57,563 nt of DNA from an uncultured bacterium (GTDB lineage: Bacteria; Hydrothermota; Hydrothermia; UBA1063; CAJXJZ01): the NCBI GenBank assembly GCA_913055745.1, contig CAJXJZ010000002.1:1-57563 (forward strand), written 5' to 3'. Positions 33,855-41,596 of this stretch are shown piece after piece. Positions within the stretch are counted from its first letter, which is position 1; every line of letters starts with the position of its first letter. Both the position numbers and the translations under genes were made by a program. The notes under the pieces are model-generated. The model did not search any database, had not been told where the DNA came from, and saw only the letters and a program-made list of their open reading frames with translations.

Positions 33855-35354
33855 ATGTCCAAAAGACGCATTTTAACGCTTTATCATAAGGATTTAACAC
33901 TTTTCTTTAAAGGCAGAAGAAAAATAAGGCAAAAGGCCGAGATTCTTTATTTTCTAACACTTTTTGTAATCTCTTTTTTACTTGGCATTTTATATAGAAG
34001 GGTCAAAATACAAACAGGTGCCTTTGCTCTCACATTCACATTTTTTCTCTATCTTTTAATGAGTTTCATTTTTGAACTAAAACATTTCATTTTTTTAGAT
34101 GAAGATAGGAAAATAATAAAGAGACTCCCTGTCCTTGATAAGGAGTATTATACTTCAAAATCCCTGCTCATTTTAACCTTTGGTATTATTTTTACCACTA
34201 TTATACTATTGGGGCATTTTGTTGGAGCGTATATATTGGCACACATTGTTATTCCCATTCATAAAATGGCGTTTTGCCTTCTATTTAATTCGTTTTTTAG
34301 TATTGCATTTTCTATGTTTATATATGCCCTTTTGCTTATAATTTTTAAAAGTTCTACAAATGGTGATGTTGTTTCAAAAGTGCAGATAGCACTTGGCATA
34401 CTTTTTGGCTTGATATTTGCATTTGCGCCTAATCTTTCCCCTATTCTTGATGCCATAGATAGAGGCAATTTAGATGGGCATTTTTGGTTTACAATATTAC
34501 CCTTTACACAATTTGTTAAAGCCTCGTGGCATTTTAGTATAAAATCCATCTTAATTGCAACATTGTACATTATCTTTCCACTGTATTTTGCCGTACTTTT
34601 GGGTTTTGATGAGAAGGAAGTTAACATGCAGGATAATGTAAGAAGTTTTGATAGGTTTATCTTTGTAAGGGATAGGAAGAAGAGGAGTATCCACTTGCTC
34701 GTTTTAACACATATTACAAGGAGCAAGATAACAAAAAGAACCCTTATTGCCCCCACTGTAATAAATATGGTTGTTCTATTTATGTGGATTTTCAGTAAGA
34801 ATGCACAAAGCATTGTGTTTTTTGGAGTATGGACGCTTGTCTTTATGAGTGTGATATCCTATCTTGCTCTTTCCATAAGTGATTCATACAAGGCTTTTTG
34901 GATGTTGAAAAAAGCCCCAATGATAGATAAAGATGTGATAGCAAACGGAATAAACGCAGGATTTCTTTATATTGTTCTCCCTTATGGCTTTTTTGTATTT
35001 TTGGTCTTTCTACTTAAAGGTATATCCATTGCTATGGCCCCTCTTCCTATTTTGTATGGCCTTGTTTTGTGTTATTTCTTTATGCAATTACTCTTTATTG
35101 TAAGGCCCTGTATGCTCTTTTCAAGAGCAGGCTTTGAAAGAGGCATAAGTTCAATCAAAGAACTTGTTGTATCTTTCATTCTTGTACCTACGGCTGCAGG
35201 GCTTTTCAATTTTCTATATAAATTAGAATCTCACACTTTTTTGAAGATTGCCATAGGAGCATTCTTAATAATTGACATCTTTCTGAATAAAATAGTGAAA
35301 TATAATGGTGGAGGCGGCGGGAATCGAACCCGCGTCCGGTTGCCCGGCTCCTGA
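33855..35354 (+). CDS. ABC exporter permease, C-terminus encoded across the tmRNA 3' end
   Basis: 499 residues with about ten to twelve membrane helices and basic loops. It begins with a short polar segment (MSKRRILTLYHKDLTLFFKG), as ABC-2-type permeases often do. It is the partner of the ATPase one base upstream. The last ~15 residues (GGGGGNRTRVRLPGS) are the antisense reading of the tmRNA acceptor and T-arm: no stop occurs before the tmRNA gene, and the frame ends 49 bases inside it on the opposite strand. The final membrane helix ends just before this tail (IAIGAFLIIDIFLNKIV), so the tail is probably tolerated and not functional. Confidence 0.8.
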   Translation: MSKRRILTLYHKDLTLFFKGRRKIRQKAEILYFLTLFVISFLLGILYRRVKIQTGAFALTFTFFLYLLMSFIFELKHFIFLDEDRKIIKRLPVLDKEYYTSKSLLILTFGIIFTTIILLGHFVGAYILAHIVIPIHKMAFCLLFNSFFSIAFSMFIYALLLIIFKSSTNGDVVSKVQIALGILFGLIFAFAPNLSPILDAIDRGNLDGHFWFTILPFTQFVKASWHFSIKSILIATLYIIFPLYFAVLLGFDEKEVNMQDNVRSFDRFIFVRDRKKRSIHLLVLTHITRSKITKRTLIAPTVINMVVLFMWIFSKNAQSIVFFGVWTLVFMSVISYLALSISDSYKAFWMLKKAPMIDKDVIANGINAGFLYIVLPYGFFVFLVFLLKGISIAMAPLPILYGLVLCYFFMQLLFIVRPCMLFSRAGFERGISSIKELVVSFILVPTAAGLFNFLYKLESHTFLKIAIGAFLIIDIFLNKIVKYNGGGGGNRTRVRLPGS

Positions 35355-35651
35355 AAGCCCTACATGCTTAGCCCATGTTTATACTCTGACCCAGACCCAT
35401 GGGCAGGTCCCAGAGGTCAGAGCCTGACTTCCTTTTACCCTCTCTGTGACAGTCAGGATGCCACACAGAGGGCTTCCATCCTCTATGACGCCCTACCCGA
35501 AAGTGGATGGAGCCTTTCGGGGGACGGGCTGCTCATTTATTAAGCAGCCAGTGCGTAATTTGTGTTGGCAGTTATTTCTGCAGGTTTAAGGGTCCTGCGC
35601 CCTGCATGCACTTTCAGGAGCCTTTTGGCCCCGTCGAGTCCGTACGCCCCC
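35306..35651 (-). ncRNA. ssrA: tmRNA
   Basis: 346 nt. The tRNA-like ends pair as GGGGGCG (5') with CGCCTCC (3'), the T-arm reads GGTTCGATTCC, and the terminal CCA is encoded. The tag reading frame on the minus strand is GCA GAA ATA ACT GCC AAC ACA AAT TAC GCA CTG GCT GCT, then TAA TAA. It gives AEITANTNYALAA with the ALAA degradation signal. tmRNA rescues stalled ribosomes and tags the nascent chain. It is GC-rich like rnpB. Its 3' end overlaps the permease gene by 49 bases. Confidence 0.97.
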
Positions 35652-35664
35652 GATTAGGTATTAT

Positions 35665-35693
35665 AATGTAATTCTAAACCTTCGTTTTGTCAA
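35665..35693 (-). promoter_or_regulatory. tmRNA promoter
   Basis: Minus strand: TTGACA (35693-35688), 17-base spacer, TACATT (35670-35665). A better -10 match, TATAAT (35665-35660), lies five bases further on but at a 22-base spacing. Either would start just upstream of the mature 5' end, which RNase P trims. Confidence 0.5.
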
Positions 35694-35701
35694 GTATTAT
35701 T

Positions 35702-36241
35702 TTATCCTTTAAACGGTTCAAAGTTTACAAAGTCTGCGTGATGGATTATCCATGATTCTGTGGACCTTTTTGTAAAGTCTCCTTCTTTTGAATGTGCAAC
35801 GATGATATGTACCACCTCAAGTGGGAGGCCAACCTCACTTGCAATTATTCCCCCTGATACAGGATGCCTCAATCTTTTACCATAATGGCTTTTTACAACC
35901 TTCCCATCTTTGTCTTTTTCAAACTCAAGGACCTTTCCTACATCGTGTAATATGGCACCTGATATAACATAATCCATACGAATAGGCATTTTATCTCCGT
36001 AGTTCTCTATAAAACTCTCAGCAATCTTTATGGATGTATTAACAACAGCATTTGTATGCTTTAAAAGGCTAATATCTGTTTTATCAAGGAGTAGTGTAAA
36101 TGGGATTTTATCTAAGTCTTCCAATGAAAATGGAGACATCTCTATAGCCTTTTTCCAACATTCTATGGTTTTTTCTCTCAATGTTATGTCTTTTATATCC
36201 ATTATCTTGGGAAAGAGTTTTATTATCTCATTCTTCATCAT
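35702..36241 (-). CDS. HD-domain phosphohydrolase
   Basis: 179 residues with the HD metal site: His in LLKHTNAVV, the GAILHDVGKV doublet and later HIIVAHSKEGD and HHADFVN. The fold hydrolyses phosphate esters of nucleotides or signalling molecules; the substrate is unknown. The start overlaps the citryl-CoA lyase-like gene by 14 bases and uses an AGGAGG-type site inside it, so it belongs to that operon as the last gene. Two ATGs are adjacent (36241 and 36238). The 3' end lies eight bases from the tmRNA promoter. Confidence 0.85.
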   Translation of the reverse strand: MMKNEIIKLFPKIMDIKDITLREKTIECWKKAIEMSPFSLEDLDKIPFTLLLDKTDISLLKHTNAVVNTSIKIAESFIENYGDKMPIRMDYVISGAILHDVGKVLEFEKDKDGKVVKSHYGKRLRHPVSGGIIASEVGLPLEVVHIIVAHSKEGDFTKRSTESWIIHHADFVNFEPFKG

Positions 36242-37004
36242 GGACCTCCCCTATGTATTCGTGGTCCACAGGGTCTATCTTTCTCATAGGTTTTTGTTCT
36301 GTTTGCTCTTCGTAAATATGGGCTATTATACCTGGCACCCTTGCCATTATGAAAAATGCATTCCCTAATTCAGGAGGGAAACCCAGTTCACACAGAACCG
36401 CGGCAATGGCACCATCCACATTAATAGGGAGTTTTTTATTTTTTATCTTATAGATGGCATCTTTTATTGAAAGTGCTGCCTTCACATAATCGCCATAAAA
36501 TCCAGTCTCTTTTGCTATTTCAAATAATCTTGCGGTCCTTGGGTCATTTGTGTGGTATCTGTGTCCAAATCCAAAGAGTCTTTTCTTTTGTGATAGCATA
36601 TTATTTGTAAACTCAAATGCAGCATCTTCAATAGATAGACCTTTTTCCTTTGCAAGATTAACCACATCAATATAGTGGTGCATTGCATTCTCAATCGCTC
36701 CTCCATGCCATTTGTATATGGATAGGATACCACCTGCAAGGGCTGCATTTAATGGACTTCCTGTTGATGCAATGGTTATTGCTGCCAATGTTGAGGGTGG
36801 CGTTGCACCATGGTCAATAGATGAGACAAGTATGGCATCTATCATTTTACCTGTATTTTTGTCAGGCAGTTCGCCTTTTAAAACCAGATAAATGGCCTCA
36901 GGAAAGGAGAGTTTTCCCATAAGTTTATCAATCCTGTATCCCCTCACATAAATCTTATTTGGTTCTATTTTTGTTATTTTTGTTGTCCAATGATTTTCTC
37001 CCAT
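36228..37004 (-). CDS. Citryl-CoA lyase-like protein (citrate synthase fold)
   Basis: 258 residues, only the length of the ACLY C-terminal citrate-synthase-like domain or of Hydrogenobacter citryl-CoA lyase, and far short of true citrate synthase (~370-430). The catalytic triad is visible: His65 in SSIDHGATPPS, His148 in FGFGHRYH and Asp197 in INVDGAIAAVLCELGF. The start of the alignment (YRIDKLMGKLSFPEAIYLVL) and the end (GIIAHIYEEQTEQKPMRKI) also fit. Expected reaction: citryl-CoA to acetyl-CoA and oxaloacetate. AGGAGG precedes the ATG. The gene follows the two synthetase-like subunits by 11 bases, giving all three activities of ATP-citrate lyase as separate genes. Confidence 0.8.
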   Translation of the reverse strand: MGENHWTTKITKIEPNKIYVRGYRIDKLMGKLSFPEAIYLVLKGELPDKNTGKMIDAILVSSIDHGATPPSTLAAITIASTGSPLNAALAGGILSIYKWHGGAIENAMHHYIDVVNLAKEKGLSIEDAAFEFTNNMLSQKKRLFGFGHRYHTNDPRTARLFEIAKETGFYGDYVKAALSIKDAIYKIKNKKLPINVDGAIAAVLCELGFPPELGNAFFIMARVPGIIAHIYEEQTEQKPMRKIDPVDHEYIGEVHDEE

Positions 37005-37015
37005 CTTAAACCTCC

Positions 37016-37912
37016 TTATTTACCAAGCACCCTTTTAACGGCCTCTGGTATGTCTGTTATTTTATCAACAACAATGGCTCCTGCTTCTCTTAAGGCGTTT
37101 ACCTTGCTTTCCCATGAGCCTCTATTACCTTCTACTATAGCGCCTGCATGTGAAAATCTTGTCCCTTTTTGCGCTGCCTTACCACCGATAAAGGCAACAA
37201 GAGGCTTTGTTAATTCACCTTTTTTAATGAGTTCTGCCACCCGCTCTTCCTGTGTGGTGCCGATTTCTCCAAACATAGCAATTACTTCTGTCTGTGGGTC
37301 TTTTTCAAATAATTTCATAATCTCTGGATGTGGCATACCTACAACAGCATCACCGCCAACATGCACGATAGTTGACTCACCAAGCCCTGCTTTTGAGATA
37401 TAGTACGAGATAGCGCTTGTAATACCGCCACTTCTTGATGACACTCCAACAGGACCTGGCTTGAACCATTCTCTTGCTGATTGGGCTCTTCCGCCTATCA
37501 TACCTAAGACGGCCTTTTGTGGACTTAGTACACCGAGGGTATTTGGCCCTATAAACCTTGCCCCCTTTTGTTTCGCATAAGCATGGATTTCAAGTACATC
37601 GTGGATAGGTACCCTGTCTGGTACCAATAAAAGGAGTTTTATGCCAGCCTCTATAGCCTCCAATGCTGCCTCCTTTACAAGTGGTGCAGGGACAAAGATG
37701 CAAGAGGCGTCAAAAGGACCCATTTTCTCCCATGCCTCAAAAACGGTATCAAACACAGGCACACCTTCAACATCCTGTCCACCCTTTCCAGGTGTTACGC
37801 CTGCTATAACCTTTGTGCCGTATTCCTTCATAAGGCGAGTTCTTGTTCGGCCTTCTCTTCCAGTAATACCTTGAACTAAAACCCTTGTGTTTTCATCTAT
37901 TAAAATAGACAT
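37016..37912 (-). CDS. Succinyl/citryl-CoA synthetase alpha-like subunit
   Basis: The start is taken at ATG 37912 (298 residues), preceded by GGGGGG and one base after the upstream stop; an ATG at 37933 adds seven residues. SucD-type layout: CoA-binding Rossmann domain (VLVQGITGREG, IAGVTPGKGGQ), GPNTLGVLSP, then a flavodoxin-like ligase domain with the phosphorylated His255 in RFSHAGAIVEG. The SRSGG segment matches ATP-citrate lyase better than SucD (SRSGT). Expected role: with the ATP-grasp partner it forms an acyl-CoA via phosphohistidine. Citrate is favoured over succinate because a citryl-CoA lyase-like gene follows; succinate cannot be excluded. Confidence 0.8.
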   Translation of the reverse strand: MSILIDENTRVLVQGITGREGRTRTRLMKEYGTKVIAGVTPGKGGQDVEGVPVFDTVFEAWEKMGPFDASCIFVPAPLVKEAALEAIEAGIKLLLLVPDRVPIHDVLEIHAYAKQKGARFIGPNTLGVLSPQKAVLGMIGGRAQSAREWFKPGPVGVSSRSGGITSAISYYISKAGLGESTIVHVGGDAVVGMPHPEIMKLFEKDPQTEVIAMFGEIGTTQEERVAELIKKGELTKPLVAFIGGKAAQKGTRFSHAGAIVEGNRGSWESKVNALREAGAIVVDKITDIPEAVKRVLGK

Positions 37913-37913
37913 T

Positions 37914-39476
37914 TTATCCCCCCTGTTTTTCAATGATTTTTTCTCTATATTCCTTAAGACCTGGAATGGGAAGATCTATATGAATAGCCCCTTCTCCATG
38001 AAACTTACAAGCAATTTCACAGGCAAGACACTCTGTGCATTTACCCTTTTTTGCATCTTCTTTGTCAATTTTTAACATAGGCTTTCCATCTTTGAGTTCT
38101 ATGACATCGTATTGACAAGCATCAACGCATGGCTTTTCTTCACACTTTTCACATAAGGCATGGTCAATATAGATATGACCCGTCATTGTCTCTATCACGT
38201 ACTCTGTGCCCTTTGGCTCATATGCTTTATGAGGTACAACCTTGTGTGGTTTTCTACCGTTTTCTTCTACCAATTTCTTTAACCTATCTGCACAAAAATC
38301 AGGGGAGTCATCTTTTTTATACCCTTCAACCTTACAAGGTAAGTCCTTAAGATATGTATGAAGTATTTCTACGGCTTTTTCTTCATAGTTCCCACCGAGT
38401 CTTAAAACAGCAGGAATATCAATATTGTCTTCTAAGAATGCCTTTACAAAACCCCTTGCTGAATGGAACTGCTCCTGAGATGCAACGCCAGAGCCTGATG
38501 CAAAGTATCCTACAATATTGGGCTGAGACAGGATTATTTTTGCAGCCCTGTACACCTTTGATGCAGGTGGATTGCCACTTGTGTCTGTAAAATTGGCTAT
38601 CTTGAAACCAGCATTCAATACGGCATCCATACTCATCATAGAACCACCGCCACCTGCTCCATGAAAACCTATATGTGTTCCATCATCTGGAACATCCTTT
38701 ACCATTTGTATAAAATAGAATGTGCCCCTATAGTCGTTTTTCTCAACATTCCACGCGATTTTTTCAAGTTCTGTCGCAGGTCTTGGAAACTCCCTTGCTA
38801 TCTCAATACCAAGGTCAGGGTGTCGGAATGCACCATAGTCGTCAATTACTATGTGTGCATCAAGTGCCACAACATCACCATCTTCTGTGATGCCAAGTGG
38901 ATTTGTCTCAAGGCTTCTTGCGTCATACTCCTTCATTGCCTTGTATAGTTTTGCAAGGGTGGTGCCTATCTTGTTTAATATTTTTCCTTTTATACCCGTC
39001 TTCCTTGCAACCTCTCTCGCCTGGTAAGAATAGAGGCCCCTCGTATAGTCTATGTGCATCTTTGCCACTTTGTCTGGATGTGCATTTGCAATCTCTTCAA
39101 TGCCTGAACCACCAATGCTGGAAAATATAAGAACAGGCTCTGCCGTAGCGTCATCAATGATGAAGCCTGCAAAGAGTTCCTGCTTTATGGAGAGTTTTTT
39201 TTCTATGAGTATTGTATCAACGGTAAACTGTCCCCATTCCATACCAAGGAATTTTTCTGCATATTCCTCTACGCATTTGGCATCCTCACAGAAGGCTATA
39301 CCACCTTTGCCCTTTCTCCCTGTCTCCCATATCTGTACCTTGATAACAACAGGATATCCAATCTTTTCCGCGATGTCTACAGCCTCTTGTTTTGTTTTTG
39401 CAATGCCGCCCTCTGGTATTTTCACACCATATTTTTTTAATATTTCTTTTGATTGATACTCAAAGAGTTTTGCCAT
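37914..39476 (-). CDS. ATP-grasp (SucC/citryl-CoA synthetase beta-like) subunit fused to a 2x[4Fe-4S] ferredoxin domain
   Basis: 520 residues. Residues ~1-230 are the ATP-grasp domain (FEYQSKEILKKYGVKIPEG, VVIKVQIWETGRKGKGG, SLETNPLG metal site). Residues ~255-400 are the ligase/CoA domain (GGGGSMMSMDAVLNAG). After a linker, residues ~430-500 are a bacterial-type ferredoxin with Cys442-x2-Cys-x4-Cys-x3-Cys454 and Cys480-x2-Cys-x2-Cys-x3-Cys490, enough for two [4Fe-4S] clusters. SucC and AclB are ~390-400 residues without such a tail. The tail may dock or wire the enzyme to a ferredoxin-dependent 2-oxoacid oxidoreductase using its acyl-CoA product (inference). First gene of the operon; the ATG has a GGGGTAGG site. 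Confidence 0.85.
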   Translation of the reverse strand: MAKLFEYQSKEILKKYGVKIPEGGIAKTKQEAVDIAEKIGYPVVIKVQIWETGRKGKGGIAFCEDAKCVEEYAEKFLGMEWGQFTVDTILIEKKLSIKQELFAGFIIDDATAEPVLIFSSIGGSGIEEIANAHPDKVAKMHIDYTRGLYSYQAREVARKTGIKGKILNKIGTTLAKLYKAMKEYDARSLETNPLGITEDGDVVALDAHIVIDDYGAFRHPDLGIEIAREFPRPATELEKIAWNVEKNDYRGTFYFIQMVKDVPDDGTHIGFHGAGGGGSMMSMDAVLNAGFKIANFTDTSGNPPASKVYRAAKIILSQPNIVGYFASGSGVASQEQFHSARGFVKAFLEDNIDIPAVLRLGGNYEEKAVEILHTYLKDLPCKVEGYKKDDSPDFCADRLKKLVEENGRKPHKVVPHKAYEPKGTEYVIETMTGHIYIDHALCEKCEEKPCVDACQYDVIELKDGKPMLKIDKEDAKKGKCTECLACEIACKFHGEGAIHIDLPIPGLKEYREKIIEKQGG

Positions 39477-39489
39477 AATCCTACCCCTT

Positions 39490-40404
39490 TTACGAGATTT
39501 CTATCATTTTTAAAAGCGCTTTTTGTGCCCTTTTTATAATATCCTCCTCTAAAACCACCTCATATTGCTCTTTTAAAAGGCTTTCATATATGTTCTCAAG
39601 GGTTATGCTTTTCATGCCCCTACAAATAGCCTTTTTACTGGCAGGATAGAACTTCTTATTTGGGAACATATTAGCCAGGCGTGTGGTCATATCCGCTTCT
39701 GTTGCGATAATATACTCATCATAAGGCTCCTCTTCTATAATTTTTAGCATACCATTTGTTGATGCCACGAAATCAGCCATCTGTAGAACCTCTTCTCTTG
39801 CCTCGGGATGTGCTATTATCTTGGCATTTTTGTGCATTTCTTTCTGTAAGATTAAATCCTTTTGAGTAATGAGTTCATCGTGCACATAGCAATAACCATC
39901 AAATGGGATGATTTCCTTTTCTGGCACTTCTTTCTGTACATAATGGGCTAAATTCCTATCAGGTATGAAGACTATTCTCTTTGCGTCAAGGCTTTTTACA
40001 ACATTTTTTGCGTTTCTTGATGTGCAACATATATCACACTCTGCCTTAACCTCGGCGTATGTGTTAACATAGCATACTATTTTCGCATCTGGATACTGTT
40101 TTCTAAGTCTTATAACATCTTCTCTTTTTGCCATATCAGCCATTTCGCAGTTGGCATCAGGGGAGGGTAATAGAACCTTTTTTGAAGGAGATAGTATTTT
40201 TGCTGTTTCTGCCATAAAACGCACACCTGCAAATACAATAATATCCTTGTCAAGGTTTTTCGCTTTGCGTGATAGATCAAGGGAATCTCCAAGAATGTCC
40301 GCTATATCCTGTATATCCTTTCTTTGATAGTTGTGCGCCAAGATGACAGCGTTTTTCTTTTTCTTGAGTTCTAAAATCCTTTGTTTTAATGCTTCTTTGT
40401 TCAT
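39490..40404 (-). CDS. nadA: Quinolinate synthase
   Basis: 304 residues, the typical length of the compact NadA. It condenses iminoaspartate with dihydroxyacetone phosphate to quinolinate for NAD synthesis and carries one [4Fe-4S] cluster. The three cluster cysteines are seen in SPDANCEMAD, in the ECDICCTS region and in KKAICRGMKSIT. The N-terminal AVILAHNYQRKDIQDIAD is diagnostic. No nadB or nadC lies beside it. A GGAGG site precedes the ATG, and the short AT-rich gap to YjbQ has several TATAAT-like boxes without a clear -35. Confidence 0.96.
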   Translation of the reverse strand: MNKEALKQRILELKKKKNAVILAHNYQRKDIQDIADILGDSLDLSRKAKNLDKDIIVFAGVRFMAETAKILSPSKKVLLPSPDANCEMADMAKREDVIRLRKQYPDAKIVCYVNTYAEVKAECDICCTSRNAKNVVKSLDAKRIVFIPDRNLAHYVQKEVPEKEIIPFDGYCYVHDELITQKDLILQKEMHKNAKIIAHPEAREEVLQMADFVASTNGMLKIIEEEPYDEYIIATEADMTTRLANMFPNKKFYPASKKAICRGMKSITLENIYESLLKEQYEVVLEEDIIKRAQKALLKMIEIS

Positions 40405-40437
40405 ATTACCTCCGTTATATATATTATATATTATAAC

Positions 40438-40854
40438 CTATTCACCCTGGAACTGGATAATAACCCTTCTTGTTCTTTTTCTGTTGTCAAAGTCAATTAC
40501 AACGATGTTTTGCCATGTACCCAATATGAGCTCCTTGTCTTTAAATGGTATACATAAGGATGTCTTCTGTATGGATGACCTTAAATGTGAAAACCCATTT
40601 CCATCATGCCATGTGTCATTATGGTGGTAGGGTTTATCAGATGGAATAAACCTCTCCATAAATTCTTTGTAGTCTTTTATGTTTCCTGGTTCATACTCTG
40701 TTGTTGTGACGGCGCCTGTTGCTCCTGGTATAAATATAAGGCACATACCGTGTTTAAGACCTGTATCCTTCAATTTTTCTCGCACAATATCTGTAATGTT
40801 GTGCATATCACAAAACCCTTCTGTTTTTAGTGTTATCTCATATGTCTTTACCAT
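40438..40854 (-). CDS. YjbQ/UPF0047-family protein
   Basis: The start is set at ATG 40854 (138 residues), which has GGGGGAT before it; a longer frame from 40881 adds nine basic residues. The sequence matches the YjbQ family: MCLIFIPGATGAVTTTEYEP, then HNDTWHDGNGFSHLRSS (conserved His cluster) and the LGTWQNIVVIDFD ending. The family is a compact trimeric beta-barrel; weak thiamine-phosphate synthase activity has been reported for some members. The thiamine genes of this window lie 11 kb away. It overlaps the glycosyltransferase gene by 17 bases. Confidence 0.9.
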   Translation of the reverse strand: MVKTYEITLKTEGFCDMHNITDIVREKLKDTGLKHGMCLIFIPGATGAVTTTEYEPGNIKDYKEFMERFIPSDKPYHHNDTWHDGNGFSHLRSSIQKTSLCIPFKDKELILGTWQNIVVIDFDNRKRTRRVIIQFQGE

Positions 40855-41596
40855 GTTTTTTATCCCCCTTTTCAAGTTCATATAAAAAACTGTACTTGAA
40901 GACAGTGTATGAAAAGTAAAACAAAGAAAAAATAAGGCCTCTTATACCCTCTTTTATACAACCCTTTAATATAAAGTGCTTTAAAAAATTCAGTATAGGC
41001 CTTAAAAAGAGGTAAGATGCCTTAAATCTTATGCCATTTTGGTATTTTTCCTGTGCAATAAGTCTTGCATATTTCAAATTCTTTTCATATTGATCCATAA
41101 GGTTCTCAAAGGGAAAATGTATGATAGGGTTTTTCATAACACCTGTTTTTCCTTCTGGTCTCATTTTTTCATGTACAAGTCCAGTCCATTTCGCCCTGCC
41201 CTTCTTTACAATCCTTATAATCCTATCAGGTGACCAGCACTTAAGATGCTCTCCAAGATAATAGTTTTTTCTTGGCACAAAGTAGGCTACATACTCCTCT
41301 TTCCCAACTCTCTTTCTTATCTCATCCTTTAACTCCTCGCTCAATCGCTCATCTGCATCTAATGATATAATCCATTCGCCAGTTGCCATTTCCATGGCAA
41401 AGTTTTTCTGATCAGCATACCCTTTAAACGGTCTTTTTATAACACGGGCTCCAAGTGATGCTGCTATCCTGGTTGTTTTATCTTCTGAATATGAATCAAC
41501 AACGATTACCTCCTGGACAATATCTTTTGCACTCTCAATACAGCCCCTTATATATTTTTCCTCATTGTATGTGATGATAACCAGTGATATGTTCAT
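40838..41596 (-). CDS. Family 2 glycosyltransferase (WaaE-like)
   Basis: 252 residues. The GT-A fold opening (ISLVIITYNEEKYIRGCIESA), VVDSYSEDKT and the SLDADER metal-binding motif are clear. The ERIIR/KKG-type loop and a C-terminal hydrophobic segment (~215-240) match the WaaE/KdtX branch, which adds sugars to the lipopolysaccharide core. The donor and acceptor cannot be told. It overlaps the O-antigen ligase-like gene by four bases (ATGA), supporting a role in surface polysaccharide. Confidence 0.9.
   Translation of the reverse strand: MNISLVIITYNEEKYIRGCIESAKDIVQEVIVVDSYSEDKTTRIAASLGARVIKRPFKGYADQKNFAMEMATGEWIISLDADERLSEELKDEIRKRVGKEEYVAYFVPRKNYYLGEHLKCWSPDRIIRIVKKGRAKWTGLVHEKMRPEGKTGVMKNPIIHFPFENLMDQYEKNLKYARLIAQEKYQNGIRFKASYLFLRPILNFLKHFILKGCIKEGIRGLIFSLFYFSYTVFKYSFLYELEKGDKKHGKDI

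Noticed and set aside
39052-39456. 134-residue open frame opposite the ATP-grasp gene
   Set aside because: Shadow of a well-supported gene; Ser/Pro/Phe-rich with no start signals.
36228-39476. Plain TCA-cycle sucCD plus citrate synthase
   Set aside because: The citrate-synthase-like gene is too short (258 residues) and resembles the lyase domain of ATP-citrate lyase, and the alpha-like subunit has the SRSGG segment of citrate lyases. Succinate activity is still possible and noted as such.
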